A model generated the notes under the pieces. It did no database searches. It saw nothing but the letters and a program-made list of their open reading frames with translations, and was not told the origin of the DNA. Of a DNA stretch of 6,767 nt, positions 1-6,767 are shown piece after piece; position 1 is the stretch's first letter, and each line of letters starts with the position of its first letter. Source of the stretch: Flavobacteriaceae bacterium. Lineage in GTDB: Bacteria; Bacteroidota; Bacteroidia; Flavobacteriales; Flavobacteriaceae. The translations under genes were made by a program, and so were the position numbers. Where the stretch lies: assembly GCA_018674025.1 (NCBI GenBank), contig JABHBC010000256.1, positions 1-6,767 on the forward strand. The letters run 5' to 3'.

Positions 1-1
1 A

Positions 2-634
2 ATAATGCGAGTAAGCAGGTATTTTGATATGCTAACAACTTCATTTAACATTATGCTTAAAGGAATGTCTGTTGAACAGTATAATAAATTTAGACTTTCT
101 CTTAGTCCAGCAAGTGGCTTCCAAAGTTTTCAATACAGGCTAATTGAATTTGCTTCAACAGAACTAATTAACTTAATCGATATTAGGTTTAGAAAGACAA
201 TTGATAGAAATACACCCTTTGAACACGCATTTGATCACTTATATTGGCAAGCTGCTGGAAAAGATTTTAAAACTGGAAAAAAGTCTCAATTATTATTAAG
301 TTTTGAAAAACAATATAAAGAAAGATTTATAACTTTTATGAAGGTTTATAACACTAGAAATTTATGGTCTAGTTATAAATCTCTTTCAAAGAAGAATCAG
401 GCCAATAAGAGATTAATTAAAGCAATGAGGCATTTAGATTATACCGTAAATATTACATGGGTAATGGCTCACTATAATACTGCTAAATTTTATATTGAAT
501 CTAAATCAGGGAATTCAATTTCAACTGGTGGAAGTGATTGGCATAAATATATGCACCCCAAATATCAAAAAAGAATATTTTTCCCTGACCTTTGGTCTAA
601 AGATGAACTTGAAAAATGGGGGGAAAATGAATAG
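2..634 (+). CDS. Tryptophan 2,3-dioxygenase family protein, 5'-truncated by window edge
   Basis: This enzyme family uses heme to insert O2 into the indole ring of L-tryptophan, giving N-formylkynurenine, the first step of the kynurenine pathway in the cytoplasm. The reading frame is open to the window's first bases, and the visible 209 residues (counted from the ATG at 5) begin inside the fold, so the N-terminal part with the distal histidine is missing. Visible family hallmarks are the FRxxLSPASGFQS block (residues 29-41, with Arg30 expected to hold the substrate carboxylate), the segment TWVMAHYNTAK with His156 as the likely axial heme ligand, STGGS at 173-177 in place of the usual GTGGS, and the closing RIFFPDLW. 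Its last 8 bases overlap the next gene, which suggests translational coupling. The TGGSDWHKYM sequence departs from the proteobacterial TGGSSGxxYL form, so the family is sure but exact substrate use is inferred. Confidence 0.9.
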   Translation: MMRVSRYFDMLTTSFNIMLKGMSVEQYNKFRLSLSPASGFQSFQYRLIEFASTELINLIDIRFRKTIDRNTPFEHAFDHLYWQAAGKDFKTGKKSQLLLSFEKQYKERFITFMKVYNTRNLWSSYKSLSKKNQANKRLIKAMRHLDYTVNITWVMAHYNTAKFYIESKSGNSISTGGSDWHKYMHPKYQKRIFFPDLWSKDELEKWGENE

Positions 635-1880
635 ATTAAAATTACCAATTTTATTTTATTTATTTATTGGGTTATTATTATTACTTTCCGTGTTATCTTT
701 TTTCACTTCGAGTGATGAAAAAAACATTGTTAAAGTATCTGAGCCAGAAAACATAGAATTTGGGTTTGACATTAATAAATTCAAAGTTATAAGAGATACT
801 ATTCAATTTGGCGATAGCTTTGGGGAAATAATGGAAAAAAATAAAATTGGCTACCCTAAAATTTATCAAATCACCAATAAAATAAAAGATACTTTTGATG
901 TCAGATGGCTGACAGCAGGAAAACCATACACAATACTTAGCTCTAAAGACTCATTAGAAAACCCACTTATTTTTATTTATCAACCTAATAAGGTTAATTA
1001 TGTAGTTATTCATATTGGAGATTCAATTTATGCCTACAACAAAAAAAAACCTATTAAAATTATAAAAAAATATGCATCTGGTATCATCTCAAGTAGCTTG
1101 TCTGAAACTATGGATAGTCAGGGACTGCCATATCAATTAATAAATGATATGTCCGATATTTATGCTTGGACAATAGATTTTTTTAGATTACAAAAAGGAG
1201 ATAGATTTAAAATAATATATAATGAAAGGTTTATTGAGGACTCAATTTACGCTGGAATTAAAAGTATCGATGCAGCCTATTTTGAGCATAATAATGAGTC
1301 GTTTTATGCTTTTAACTACAAAGTTGATAGTTTAAAAAAAACAACAGAATATTATGATGAAAAAACACAAAGTCTACAAAGAACTTTTTTAAGAGCTCCT
1401 GTTCAGTTTAGTAATATATCTTCAAGATATAATTTGAAAAGAAGAATTGCACTTTATGGAAATAGAGTTAAAGCACATAAAGGAACGGATTTTGCTGCAC
1501 CTGTAGGTACAGAAATTTTAGCTACCGCTGATGGCAGAGTTATTGAATCTAGAATAAAAGGAGGAAATGGAAACTATGTAAAAATAAGACACAATTCAAC
1601 CTATTCTACTCAGTACTTACATATGAAAAAAAGACTTGTTAAGGTTGGTCAATATGTAAAACAAGGAGATGTTATAGGTTTGGTTGGTATGACTGGAAAT
1701 ACATCAGGGCCACATGTTTGTTATAGGTTTTGGAAAAATGGGAGACAAGTAGATCCATTTAAACAAAAATTACCAATAGCTAAGTCAGTACCTAAGGATA
1801 ATAAAAAGCATTATCAAGAATTTATACTACCAATAAAAAATGATCTTGATAATATTGAATATAAATCACTTAATAATTAA
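627..1880 (+). CDS. Membrane-anchored M23-family metallopeptidase (cell wall endopeptidase)
   Basis: Predicted zinc peptidase of 417 residues that would cut peptide cross-links of peptidoglycan in the periplasm. I chose the ATG at 627 because the product then opens with a short basic stretch followed by one hydrophobic helix (about residues 6-26), an inner-membrane anchor; the same frame is open further upstream but lies wholly inside the dioxygenase gene. Residues about 55-235 resemble the OapA/Csd3-like region that precedes the catalytic domain in MepM-type enzymes, including GIISSSL (152-158) and WTIDFFRLQKGDRFKIIY (181-198). The M23 domain covers about 280-380: HKGTD (His284, Asp288, zinc ligands), YLHM (His332), then GPHVC with His363. 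The third zinc ligand, normally His in the HxH motif, is Cys365. Activity is therefore likely but not assured. It overlaps the upstream gene by 8 bases and sits 10 bases before pgi. Confidence 0.9.
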   Translation: MNRLKLPILFYLFIGLLLLLSVLSFFTSSDEKNIVKVSEPENIEFGFDINKFKVIRDTIQFGDSFGEIMEKNKIGYPKIYQITNKIKDTFDVRWLTAGKPYTILSSKDSLENPLIFIYQPNKVNYVVIHIGDSIYAYNKKKPIKIIKKYASGIISSSLSETMDSQGLPYQLINDMSDIYAWTIDFFRLQKGDRFKIIYNERFIEDSIYAGIKSIDAAYFEHNNESFYAFNYKVDSLKKTTEYYDEKTQSLQRTFLRAPVQFSNISSRYNLKRRIALYGNRVKAHKGTDFAAPVGTEILATADGRVIESRIKGGNGNYVKIRHNSTYSTQYLHMKKRLVKVGQYVKQGDVIGLVGMTGNTSGPHVCYRFWKNGRQVDPFKQKLPIAKSVPKDNKKHYQEFILPIKNDLDNIEYKSLNN

Positions 1881-1890
1881 ATATTTTAAA

Positions 1891-3519
1891 ATGAGTTTAA
1901 AAAGTCAAAATCCAACTAAAACAACTTCATGGGGAAAGTTAACTAACCATTTTAATGAAATTAAGGATCACAAAATGGTTGATTTTTTTAATAAAAACAA
2001 ACTTAGGTCAGAAGAGTTGTCAATCAAGTGGAATGATTTTTATTTAGACTATTCTAAAAATAGAATTAATAAGAAAACAATATTACTATTCAATGAGTTA
2101 TTAGATGAAATAGATTTAAAAGATTCTATTAATAAATATTTTAATGGTGATTTAATTAATAAAACTGAAAATAGAGCGGTATTACATACTGCTCTGAGAT
2201 CAAAAGTTAATACTGAAATTAAAGACAATGGTATAGATATTCACAATAAAATTAAAGAAGTAAATAATAAAATTAAAGAGTTCTCAAGCTCCATTATTTC
2301 TGGGTCTAAAAAAGGTTATACAGGCAAAAAATTCACTGATATTGTAAATATTGGAATTGGAGGGTCAGACTTAGGGCCATCCATGGTTGTTGACTCATTA
2401 AAATTTTATAAGAATCATTTAAATACCCATTTTGTAAGTAACGTTGATGGAGATCATGTTAATGAAGTTTTAAAAAACTTGAATCCAGAATCAACCCTAT
2501 TTATAATTGTTTCTAAAACTTTCACAACCCAGGAAACTCTTTCTAATGCAAATACAATTAGAACCTGGTTTTTAGATTCAGGCGCAGTTGCTGGTGATGT
2601 TACAAAACATTTTATTGCTGTGGCTACAAATATTGAAAAAGTAACTTCGTTTGGTATTGAAGAGAATAATATATTTCCAATGTGGAATTGGGTGGGGGGT
2701 AGATTTTCTCTTTGGAGTGCTGTTGGGATCTCTATAAGTCTTTCAGTTGGTTTTGACAATTTTAATAAATTATTAAATGGTGCAAACGAAATGGATAACC
2801 ATTTTAAAAATACAAAGTTTGAAAACAATATGCCTGTGGTCCTTGCATGTCTAGGAGTGTGGTATAATAATTTTTTCAATTGCGAAAGTGAATCAGTAAT
2901 TACATATTCTCAGTATTTAAATCAATTTGCTACATATCTTCAACAGGCGTCAATGGAAAGTAACGGTAAAAGTGTTGACAGAGATGGAAAAGAAGTAAAT
3001 TATTCTACTGGACAGATTGTATGGGGTGAGCCTGGCACAAATTCTCAGCATGCTTTTTTTCAATTAATTCATCAGGGGACAAAATTAATTCCAACAGATT
3101 TTATTGGGTTTGCTCAAAGCTTACATGGAAATATTGATCATCAAAATAAACTTATTTCAAATTTTATTGCTCAAACCGAAGCTTTAATGAAAGGAAAATC
3201 TTTGTCTGAAGTACAGCCTTCAGTCAATGAGAATTTTATTAATCCCTTCAAGGTTTTTAATGGGAATAAACCAACAAATACAATACTCATAGATAAACTT
3301 ACCCCTGAGAGTTTAGGAAAGCTAATTGCGCTTTATGAACATAAAATATTTGTTCAGGGCGTTATTTGGAATATATTTAGCTACGATCAATTTGGGGTTG
3401 AATTAGGTAAAAAACTAGCAAATACTATTTTGGACGAAATAGAAAATGGTTTATCTAATAATCACGATGACTCAACAAATAATTTATTGAAACATTATAA
3501 GTCTAAAAATAATTTATAA
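1891..3519 (+). CDS. pgi: Glucose-6-phosphate isomerase
   Basis: Cytoplasmic enzyme of 542 residues that interconverts glucose 6-phosphate and fructose 6-phosphate in glycolysis and gluconeogenesis. Length and motif order match the full-length bacterial family. Seen in order: GIGGSD (155-160) and SKTFTTQET (208-216) for sugar phosphate binding; the first family signature around NWVGGRFSLWSAVG (266-279) with Arg271; QQASMESNGK (351-360) with catalytic Glu356; GTNSQHAFFQLIHQGT (382-397) with His387, which acts in ring opening; and the second signature around FSYDQFGVELGKK (496-508) with Lys507. All expected catalytic residues are present, so it should be active. I chose the ATG at 1891 because the 17 extra residues from an upstream ATG at 1840 overlap the peptidase gene and look unlike the family N-terminus. 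It lies 10 bases after the peptidase and is probably the last gene of that transcript. Confidence 0.97.
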   Translation: MSLKSQNPTKTTSWGKLTNHFNEIKDHKMVDFFNKNKLRSEELSIKWNDFYLDYSKNRINKKTILLFNELLDEIDLKDSINKYFNGDLINKTENRAVLHTALRSKVNTEIKDNGIDIHNKIKEVNNKIKEFSSSIISGSKKGYTGKKFTDIVNIGIGGSDLGPSMVVDSLKFYKNHLNTHFVSNVDGDHVNEVLKNLNPESTLFIIVSKTFTTQETLSNANTIRTWFLDSGAVAGDVTKHFIAVATNIEKVTSFGIEENNIFPMWNWVGGRFSLWSAVGISISLSVGFDNFNKLLNGANEMDNHFKNTKFENNMPVVLACLGVWYNNFFNCESESVITYSQYLNQFATYLQQASMESNGKSVDRDGKEVNYSTGQIVWGEPGTNSQHAFFQLIHQGTKLIPTDFIGFAQSLHGNIDHQNKLISNFIAQTEALMKGKSLSEVQPSVNENFINPFKVFNGNKPTNTILIDKLTPESLGKLIALYEHKIFVQGVIWNIFSYDQFGVELGKKLANTILDEIENGLSNNHDDSTNNLLKHYKSKNNL

Positions 3520-3537
3520 AGAACTAATAATCAATTA

Positions 3538-3569
3538 TTTAAGTATCATCTAGGACTTAAGGTTTTTTT
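3538..3569 (+). terminator. Weak intrinsic terminator after pgi
   Basis: A 6-bp perfect inverted repeat (TTAAGT at 3539-3544, ACTTAA at 3555-3560) with a 10-base loop is followed by GG and seven T residues (3563-3569). The position, 19 bases after the pgi stop codon, fits an operon end. The stem is short and A/T-rich, so termination would be leaky at best, and a chance match is possible in DNA of this composition. Confidence 0.4.
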
Positions 3570-3631
3570 AATTATCTTAGTGTATTAATAATTTATTAAC
3601 TTTTAGCTATCTATATCTGGATTTTAATATT

Positions 3632-3639
3632 TATTTTTG
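3632..3639 (+). promoter_or_regulatory. Likely promoter -7 element for the TonB-dependent receptor gene
   Basis: TATTTTTG matches the Bacteroidota sigma-A core TAnnTTTG at every fixed position and lies 29 bases before the receptor start codon. Transcription would then begin near 3646, leaving a leader of roughly 20-25 bases that is rich in A and C and has no Shine-Dalgarno sequence, as is usual for highly expressed genes of this phylum. I see no clear TTG -33 element at the expected distance. The rest of the 149-base gap (3520-3668) holds the weak pgi terminator and an A/T-only palindrome at 3585-3599. Confidence 0.5.
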
Positions 3640-3668
3640 CAACAAATACAAACTAAACAAATTAAATT

Positions 3669-6152
3669 ATGAAAAAAATTACTCAAAATTTAATGGTTGC
3701 TTTAACTATTTTTAGTTCTATGGCAATTATTTCTCAAACAGAAGTAGAGGACTCAACTCTTCAAGAATTAGAAGAGGTTGTACTTATGGGTAGTGGGGTT
3801 ATTGACCTTGCCGCTGATAGAGTTACTCCGGTAGCTGCTTCTACAATTAAAGGGAGCGAAATCCAAAAAAAGATTGGAACGCAAGATATCACAATGACTC
3901 TTGTTAACACTCCTTCTGTGTATGTAGCTGGTCAAGCTGGTGGATATGGTGATTCTAGAATTGCTGTCCGTGGTTTCGAACAAGATAATACTGCATACAT
4001 GTTAAATGGTCAGCCAATTAATGGAATGGAAGACGGTAAAATGTACTGGTCTAACTGGTCAGGTATGAATGATGTAGCAAGTGTTGTTGAAATTCAAAGA
4101 GGACTTGGTGCTTCTAAATTAGCTATATCATCTGTTGGTGGTACTGTAAATTTTGTAATGAATTCTAATGATGTTAGACAAGGTGGATTTATGTACGCTG
4201 GTTTCGCTAACGATGATTATTTAAAAACAACTTACTCATACAACACTGGTAGATCTGATGATGGATGGGCAACTAGTTTCTTATTAACACACTGGCAAGG
4301 AGATGGATACAACGAAGGTTCATTTGGTCAAGGTCAAACTTATTTCTTTTCTGTAGGTAAAGAAATTAATGAAAAGCACAGTCTTAATTTTTTATTAACT
4401 GGTGCTCCACAATGGCATGATCAAAATTTCTCTAAAAGTATCTCAACATACTTAGAGAAAGGAAGAAAATATAATAACAACTGGGGAATGTATGGAAATC
4501 AGTATTTAACTGAAAGAAGAAACTTTTACCACAAACCTGTAATGAATTTAAACTGGGATTATAAAATTAGTGATGATTCAAGTTTATCTACTGTATTTTA
4601 TGTTTCTACTGGTAATGGAGGTGGAACTGGAGGTAGAGGATCTCGTCCAAGAACTGAAGATGGTTATGTAGATTATGATGCTATTTACGCATATAATCTT
4701 GGTACATCAGGAGCTGGAGGAAACTTTGCTGCTGAAGGTGGTTACATTACTCGTGCTTCAATGAACATGCATAACTGGGTTGGATTAGTTTCTAACTACG
4801 AAAAGCAACTAAGTGATAATTTATCTCTTAATGTTGGAGTTGACTTTAGAACTTACTACGGTGAGCACTTTAGAATTGTTGAAAACTTCCACGGATTAAC
4901 TTCATGGCAAGAAAACATTAGACTAAGAGATCAAAATAATTCACACCAGATTTATGGTTCATACGGAACTTATAAAAACGTTGTAGCTACTGAAGATATG
5001 TCAGCTAACCCTTGGACTGCATTGACTGCAAGTTTTGATGAAGATCAAAAAATTGCTTACAGTAATGATGAAAGAATTACTTACGGAGGATTATTTTCTC
5101 AATTAGAGTATTCTAATGATAACATGTCTGCATTCTTTCAAGGAGCGATTTCTCAACAATCTCATCAAAGATTTGATCACTATCAATATGCTGATCAATC
5201 TTTAATTGATGGAACTTCATCTCAAGCTACAGGGGCGTTACCTGCAGGAATTGAAGATGGTGTTGATTCAGAAAAAGTAGATAATATGGGATACAATGTT
5301 AAAACTGGAATTGGATTTAATGTTGGTGATAATTCAAAAGTATTTTTTAACACTGGAATGTATTCACGTCAACCATACCATGACAATATATACTTAAACT
5401 TTACTAACCAAGTAAATCCATTAACTGAGAATGAAAAGATTTTTGGTCTTGAAGCTGGATATTCTTATTCAACATCAAATTTCTCTGCGAATGTAAATGC
5501 ATACAGAACATCTTGGAAAGATAGAGTAGTTACTTCATCTTATGTTGACAATGATGTTGTTTTCTTTAATACTAATCAAGGTGTAGAGCAACTTCACCAA
5601 GGAATAGAAATTGATTTTAGAGCTAAGCCTCAACCAGATCTTCCTTACACATTAACAGGTTTTCTTTCTATAGGAGACTGGCAATATGTTGGAGATGCGG
5701 TAACAAGAACTACTGATGAAGATCAAAACGTAATCTCTACTGAAACACAAGATGTTGACGGAGGTAAAGTTGGTGATGCAGCTCAGTTTACAGCTGGATT
5801 AGGTATAGATATGAAATTAGCGGAGAACGTATCTTTTGATACAGACGTAAGATTCTACGATGAATTATATTCTGACGTAGGAGCTGTTAAAGAGAATTTA
5901 CTTTTACCATCTTTCCACGTTTGGGATGCTGGTTTATCATACAAAATGTACTTAGGTGCTGATGATGAAAAGTCTCTTAATATTAGAGTTAATGTAAATA
6001 ATGTTTCGGATGCTGTGTATCTTTCTGAATTAAGAACAAATATAGCTGCTGGAGAAGGTTCAGGAGAATTATATAATGGAATTGATACTGCAAACCAAGG
6101 TTACTTTGGTTTAGGTAGAACATGGAATGTTGGATTAAGATATAAATTCTAA
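3669..6152 (+). CDS. TonB-dependent outer membrane receptor, ligand unknown
   Basis: Outer membrane beta-barrel transporter of 827 residues that would import a scarce ligand using energy passed on by TonB-ExbBD. A signal peptide is clear (MKK, hydrophobic core, probable cleavage after Ser22 or Gln23). Next comes a TonB-box-like stretch ELEEVVLMGSG (about 33-43), then the plug domain (about 50-168) with TLVNTPSVYV, RIAVRGFEQDN, MLNGQPINGM and IQRGLGASKLAISSVGGTVNF. The remaining residues have the alternating pattern of a barrel and end in aromatic NVGLRYKF, typical of BAM-inserted proteins. A glycine-rich run (315-324) probably lies in an outer loop. There is no N-terminal carboxypeptidase-like domain and no SusD partner beside it, so a Sus-type glycan system is unlikely; iron complexes, vitamins or small organics remain possible. 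It appears to be a single-gene unit with its own promoter and a strong terminator. It seems to use AAC and GGA codons more freely than its neighbours, which hints at strong expression. Confidence 0.95.
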   Translation: MKKITQNLMVALTIFSSMAIISQTEVEDSTLQELEEVVLMGSGVIDLAADRVTPVAASTIKGSEIQKKIGTQDITMTLVNTPSVYVAGQAGGYGDSRIAVRGFEQDNTAYMLNGQPINGMEDGKMYWSNWSGMNDVASVVEIQRGLGASKLAISSVGGTVNFVMNSNDVRQGGFMYAGFANDDYLKTTYSYNTGRSDDGWATSFLLTHWQGDGYNEGSFGQGQTYFFSVGKEINEKHSLNFLLTGAPQWHDQNFSKSISTYLEKGRKYNNNWGMYGNQYLTERRNFYHKPVMNLNWDYKISDDSSLSTVFYVSTGNGGGTGGRGSRPRTEDGYVDYDAIYAYNLGTSGAGGNFAAEGGYITRASMNMHNWVGLVSNYEKQLSDNLSLNVGVDFRTYYGEHFRIVENFHGLTSWQENIRLRDQNNSHQIYGSYGTYKNVVATEDMSANPWTALTASFDEDQKIAYSNDERITYGGLFSQLEYSNDNMSAFFQGAISQQSHQRFDHYQYADQSLIDGTSSQATGALPAGIEDGVDSEKVDNMGYNVKTGIGFNVGDNSKVFFNTGMYSRQPYHDNIYLNFTNQVNPLTENEKIFGLEAGYSYSTSNFSANVNAYRTSWKDRVVTSSYVDNDVVFFNTNQGVEQLHQGIEIDFRAKPQPDLPYTLTGFLSIGDWQYVGDAVTRTTDEDQNVISTETQDVDGGKVGDAAQFTAGLGIDMKLAENVSFDTDVRFYDELYSDVGAVKENLLLPSFHVWDAGLSYKMYLGADDEKSLNIRVNVNNVSDAVYLSELRTNIAAGEGSGELYNGIDTANQGYFGLGRTWNVGLRYKF

Positions 6153-6168
6153 TACCACAATTTATTTT

Positions 6169-6206
6169 AAAAAAAACCTGCTTGTTAATTCAAGCAGGTT
6201 TTTTTT
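6169..6206 (+). terminator. Strong intrinsic terminator after the TonB-dependent receptor gene
   Basis: The core stem AACCTGCTTG (6175-6184) pairs perfectly with CAAGCAGGTT (6191-6200) around a 6-base loop TTAATT, and a run of eight T residues ends at 6206. Eight A residues before the stem can pair with these T residues, extending the hairpin to 16 bp and giving it the form of a terminator that works in both directions. It starts 16 bases after the receptor stop codon. Confidence 0.95.
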
Positions 6207-6221
6207 GCTTTTATTTGTACT

Positions 6222-6647
6222 ATGTTAAAGTTTGTTCACTCTTATTTTGCTTATATAGTAATATCTTTATTGTTTATATCGACTATTCGATTTTTATTTA
6301 GATATGCATTATCAAAAGAATATACTCCTACTGACTTTAGGTTAGCATTAATAACGTTTATTGCATCACACACACAGTTATTAATTGGACTTTTTTTATA
6401 TTTTATTTCCGATAAATTCTCTCTTTGGTATGAGTTAAGTTTTAATGAAATTATTACTAGTTCAATTAATAGACTTTATTTAATTGAGCACCCTTTAGTG
6501 AATATAATTGCGATTGTATTTATTACAAGAGGATATAGTATTCACAAGAAGAAAAGGGTTTCAAATCCTAAGTTCAAAGCTATTGGATTTAATTATTTAT
6601 TTGGTCTAGTATTATTATTGTCTAGAAACCTTGGAATAACTGGATAA
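6222..6647 (+). CDS. Small four-helix membrane protein, cytochrome b561-like family of Bacteroidota
   Basis: A 141-residue, strongly hydrophobic protein with four predicted membrane segments at about 8-28, 40-62, 88-104 and 120-137. The pattern LKFVHSYFAY near the start, SHTQLLIGLFLYF in the second helix, IEHPLVNIIAIVFITRG in the third, and a basic loop after it (HKKKR, 108-112) match small membrane proteins common in flavobacteria that are often labelled cytochrome b-like. His6, His50 and His90 lie in or next to membrane segments and could bind heme, but this is inference; no electron-transfer partner is nearby. Only 15 bases separate the preceding terminator from its ATG, and no Shine-Dalgarno sequence is visible. 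It converges with the minus-strand gene to its right, with 17 bases between the two stop codons. The coding call is firm, the function is not. Confidence 0.8.
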   Translation: MLKFVHSYFAYIVISLLFISTIRFLFRYALSKEYTPTDFRLALITFIASHTQLLIGLFLYFISDKFSLWYELSFNEIITSSINRLYLIEHPLVNIIAIVFITRGYSIHKKKRVSNPKFKAIGFNYLFGLVLLLSRNLGITG

Positions 6648-6664
6648 ATTTTGCCTAATTATAA

Positions 6665-6767
6665 TTATTTAGTTTCCTTGATTAAGTAAATAAATGATGG
6701 GTAGTGATCACTGTATCCATTAGTGAATTTTCCCCAAGAAAAACTTCTGAAAGGTTGGCCTTTATAT
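6665..6767 (-). CDS. Endonuclease/exonuclease/phosphatase family protein, C-terminal end only
   Basis: The last 33 codons and the TAA stop (complement of 6665-6667) of a minus-strand gene that continues past the right edge of the window. The translated end contains RSFSWGKFTNGYSDHYPSF and closes with IYLIKETK. The GYSDHYP stretch is the hallmark SDHxP motif of the endonuclease/exonuclease/phosphatase (DNase I-like) superfamily, where the His acts in catalysis of phosphodiester or phosphomonoester hydrolysis. A short beta strand ending in a lysine after this motif is usual for the family's C-terminus, so this looks like a natural end and not a broken gene. With so little visible, it is not possible to say whether the substrate is DNA, a sugar phosphate or a lipid. 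Convergent with the four-helix membrane protein; I see no clear terminator in the 17-base gap. Confidence 0.75.
   Translation of the reverse strand, partial: YKGQPFRSFSWGKFTNGYSDHYPSFIYLIKETK

Noticed and set aside
495..626. Upstream in-frame extension of the M23 peptidase (44 extra residues from an ATG at 495)
   Set aside because: It lies entirely within the tryptophan dioxygenase coding region, and the start at 627 gives a proper basic N-terminus plus membrane anchor.
1840..1890. Upstream in-frame extension of pgi (17 residues from an ATG at 1840)
   Set aside because: It overlaps the end of the peptidase gene and is unlike the family N-terminus; the start at 1891 gives the usual beginning and length.
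2454..2879. Minus-strand open frame of 141 codons opposite pgi
   Set aside because: It is the antisense of a strongly conserved pgi region (SKTFTT to the first signature), with no recognisable protein features.
3768..3983. Minus-strand open frame of 71 codons opposite the receptor plug region
   Set aside because: Antisense shadow of conserved plug-domain codons; no family resemblance and no promoter seen.
4611..4640. Glycine-codon-rich stretch considered as a DNA repeat
   Set aside because: It encodes a glycine-rich loop (residues 315-324) within the receptor barrel and has no regular repeat unit at the base level.
6648..6664. Possible terminator between the two convergent genes
   Set aside because: Only a short A/T palindrome (AATTATAATT) is present, without a stable stem or T-run.

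Overview
This window is A+T-rich DNA that looks like the chromosome of a member of the Bacteroidota, most likely a marine-type Flavobacteriaceae. Three things point there. The start codons have A-rich leaders with no Shine-Dalgarno sequence. One upstream region carries an exact match to the Bacteroidota promoter core TAnnTTTG. The protein types also fit: a long TonB-dependent receptor, a flavobacterial-style tryptophan 2,3-dioxygenase, and an M23 peptidase ending in a GPHVCYRFWKNG-type motif. The taxonomic call is inference from these traits.

Left part (1-3519): three genes read in the same direction and are packed like one operon. The first is the C-terminal two thirds or so of a tryptophan 2,3-dioxygenase, cut by the window edge. 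It overlaps by 8 bases a membrane-anchored M23-family peptidoglycan peptidase. After 10 bases comes a complete glucose-6-phosphate isomerase (pgi). The three products act in different processes (tryptophan catabolism, cell wall remodelling, central sugar phosphate metabolism), so the link is probably shared transcription rather than a shared pathway. A weak hairpin plus T-run follows pgi.

Middle part (3520-6206): a 149-base intergenic region with a likely promoter drives a stand-alone TonB-dependent outer membrane receptor of 827 residues. It ends at a very clear intrinsic terminator (6169-6206). No SusD-like lipoprotein or other substrate-defining gene is next to it, so its ligand cannot be named.

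Right part (6207-6767): a small four-helix membrane protein with histidines in or next to its membrane segments, resembling the cytochrome b561-like small proteins of Bacteroidota, starts 15 bases after the terminator. It converges on the C-terminal end of an endonuclease/exonuclease/phosphatase-family protein on the minus strand, of which only the last 33 residues lie in the window.

I see no CRISPR array, tRNA, rRNA, insertion sequence, phage gene or defence system. The most unusual sequence observation is a cysteine in the M23 peptidase where the family normally has its third zinc-binding histidine. I found nothing that supports a previously undescribed multi-gene system here.
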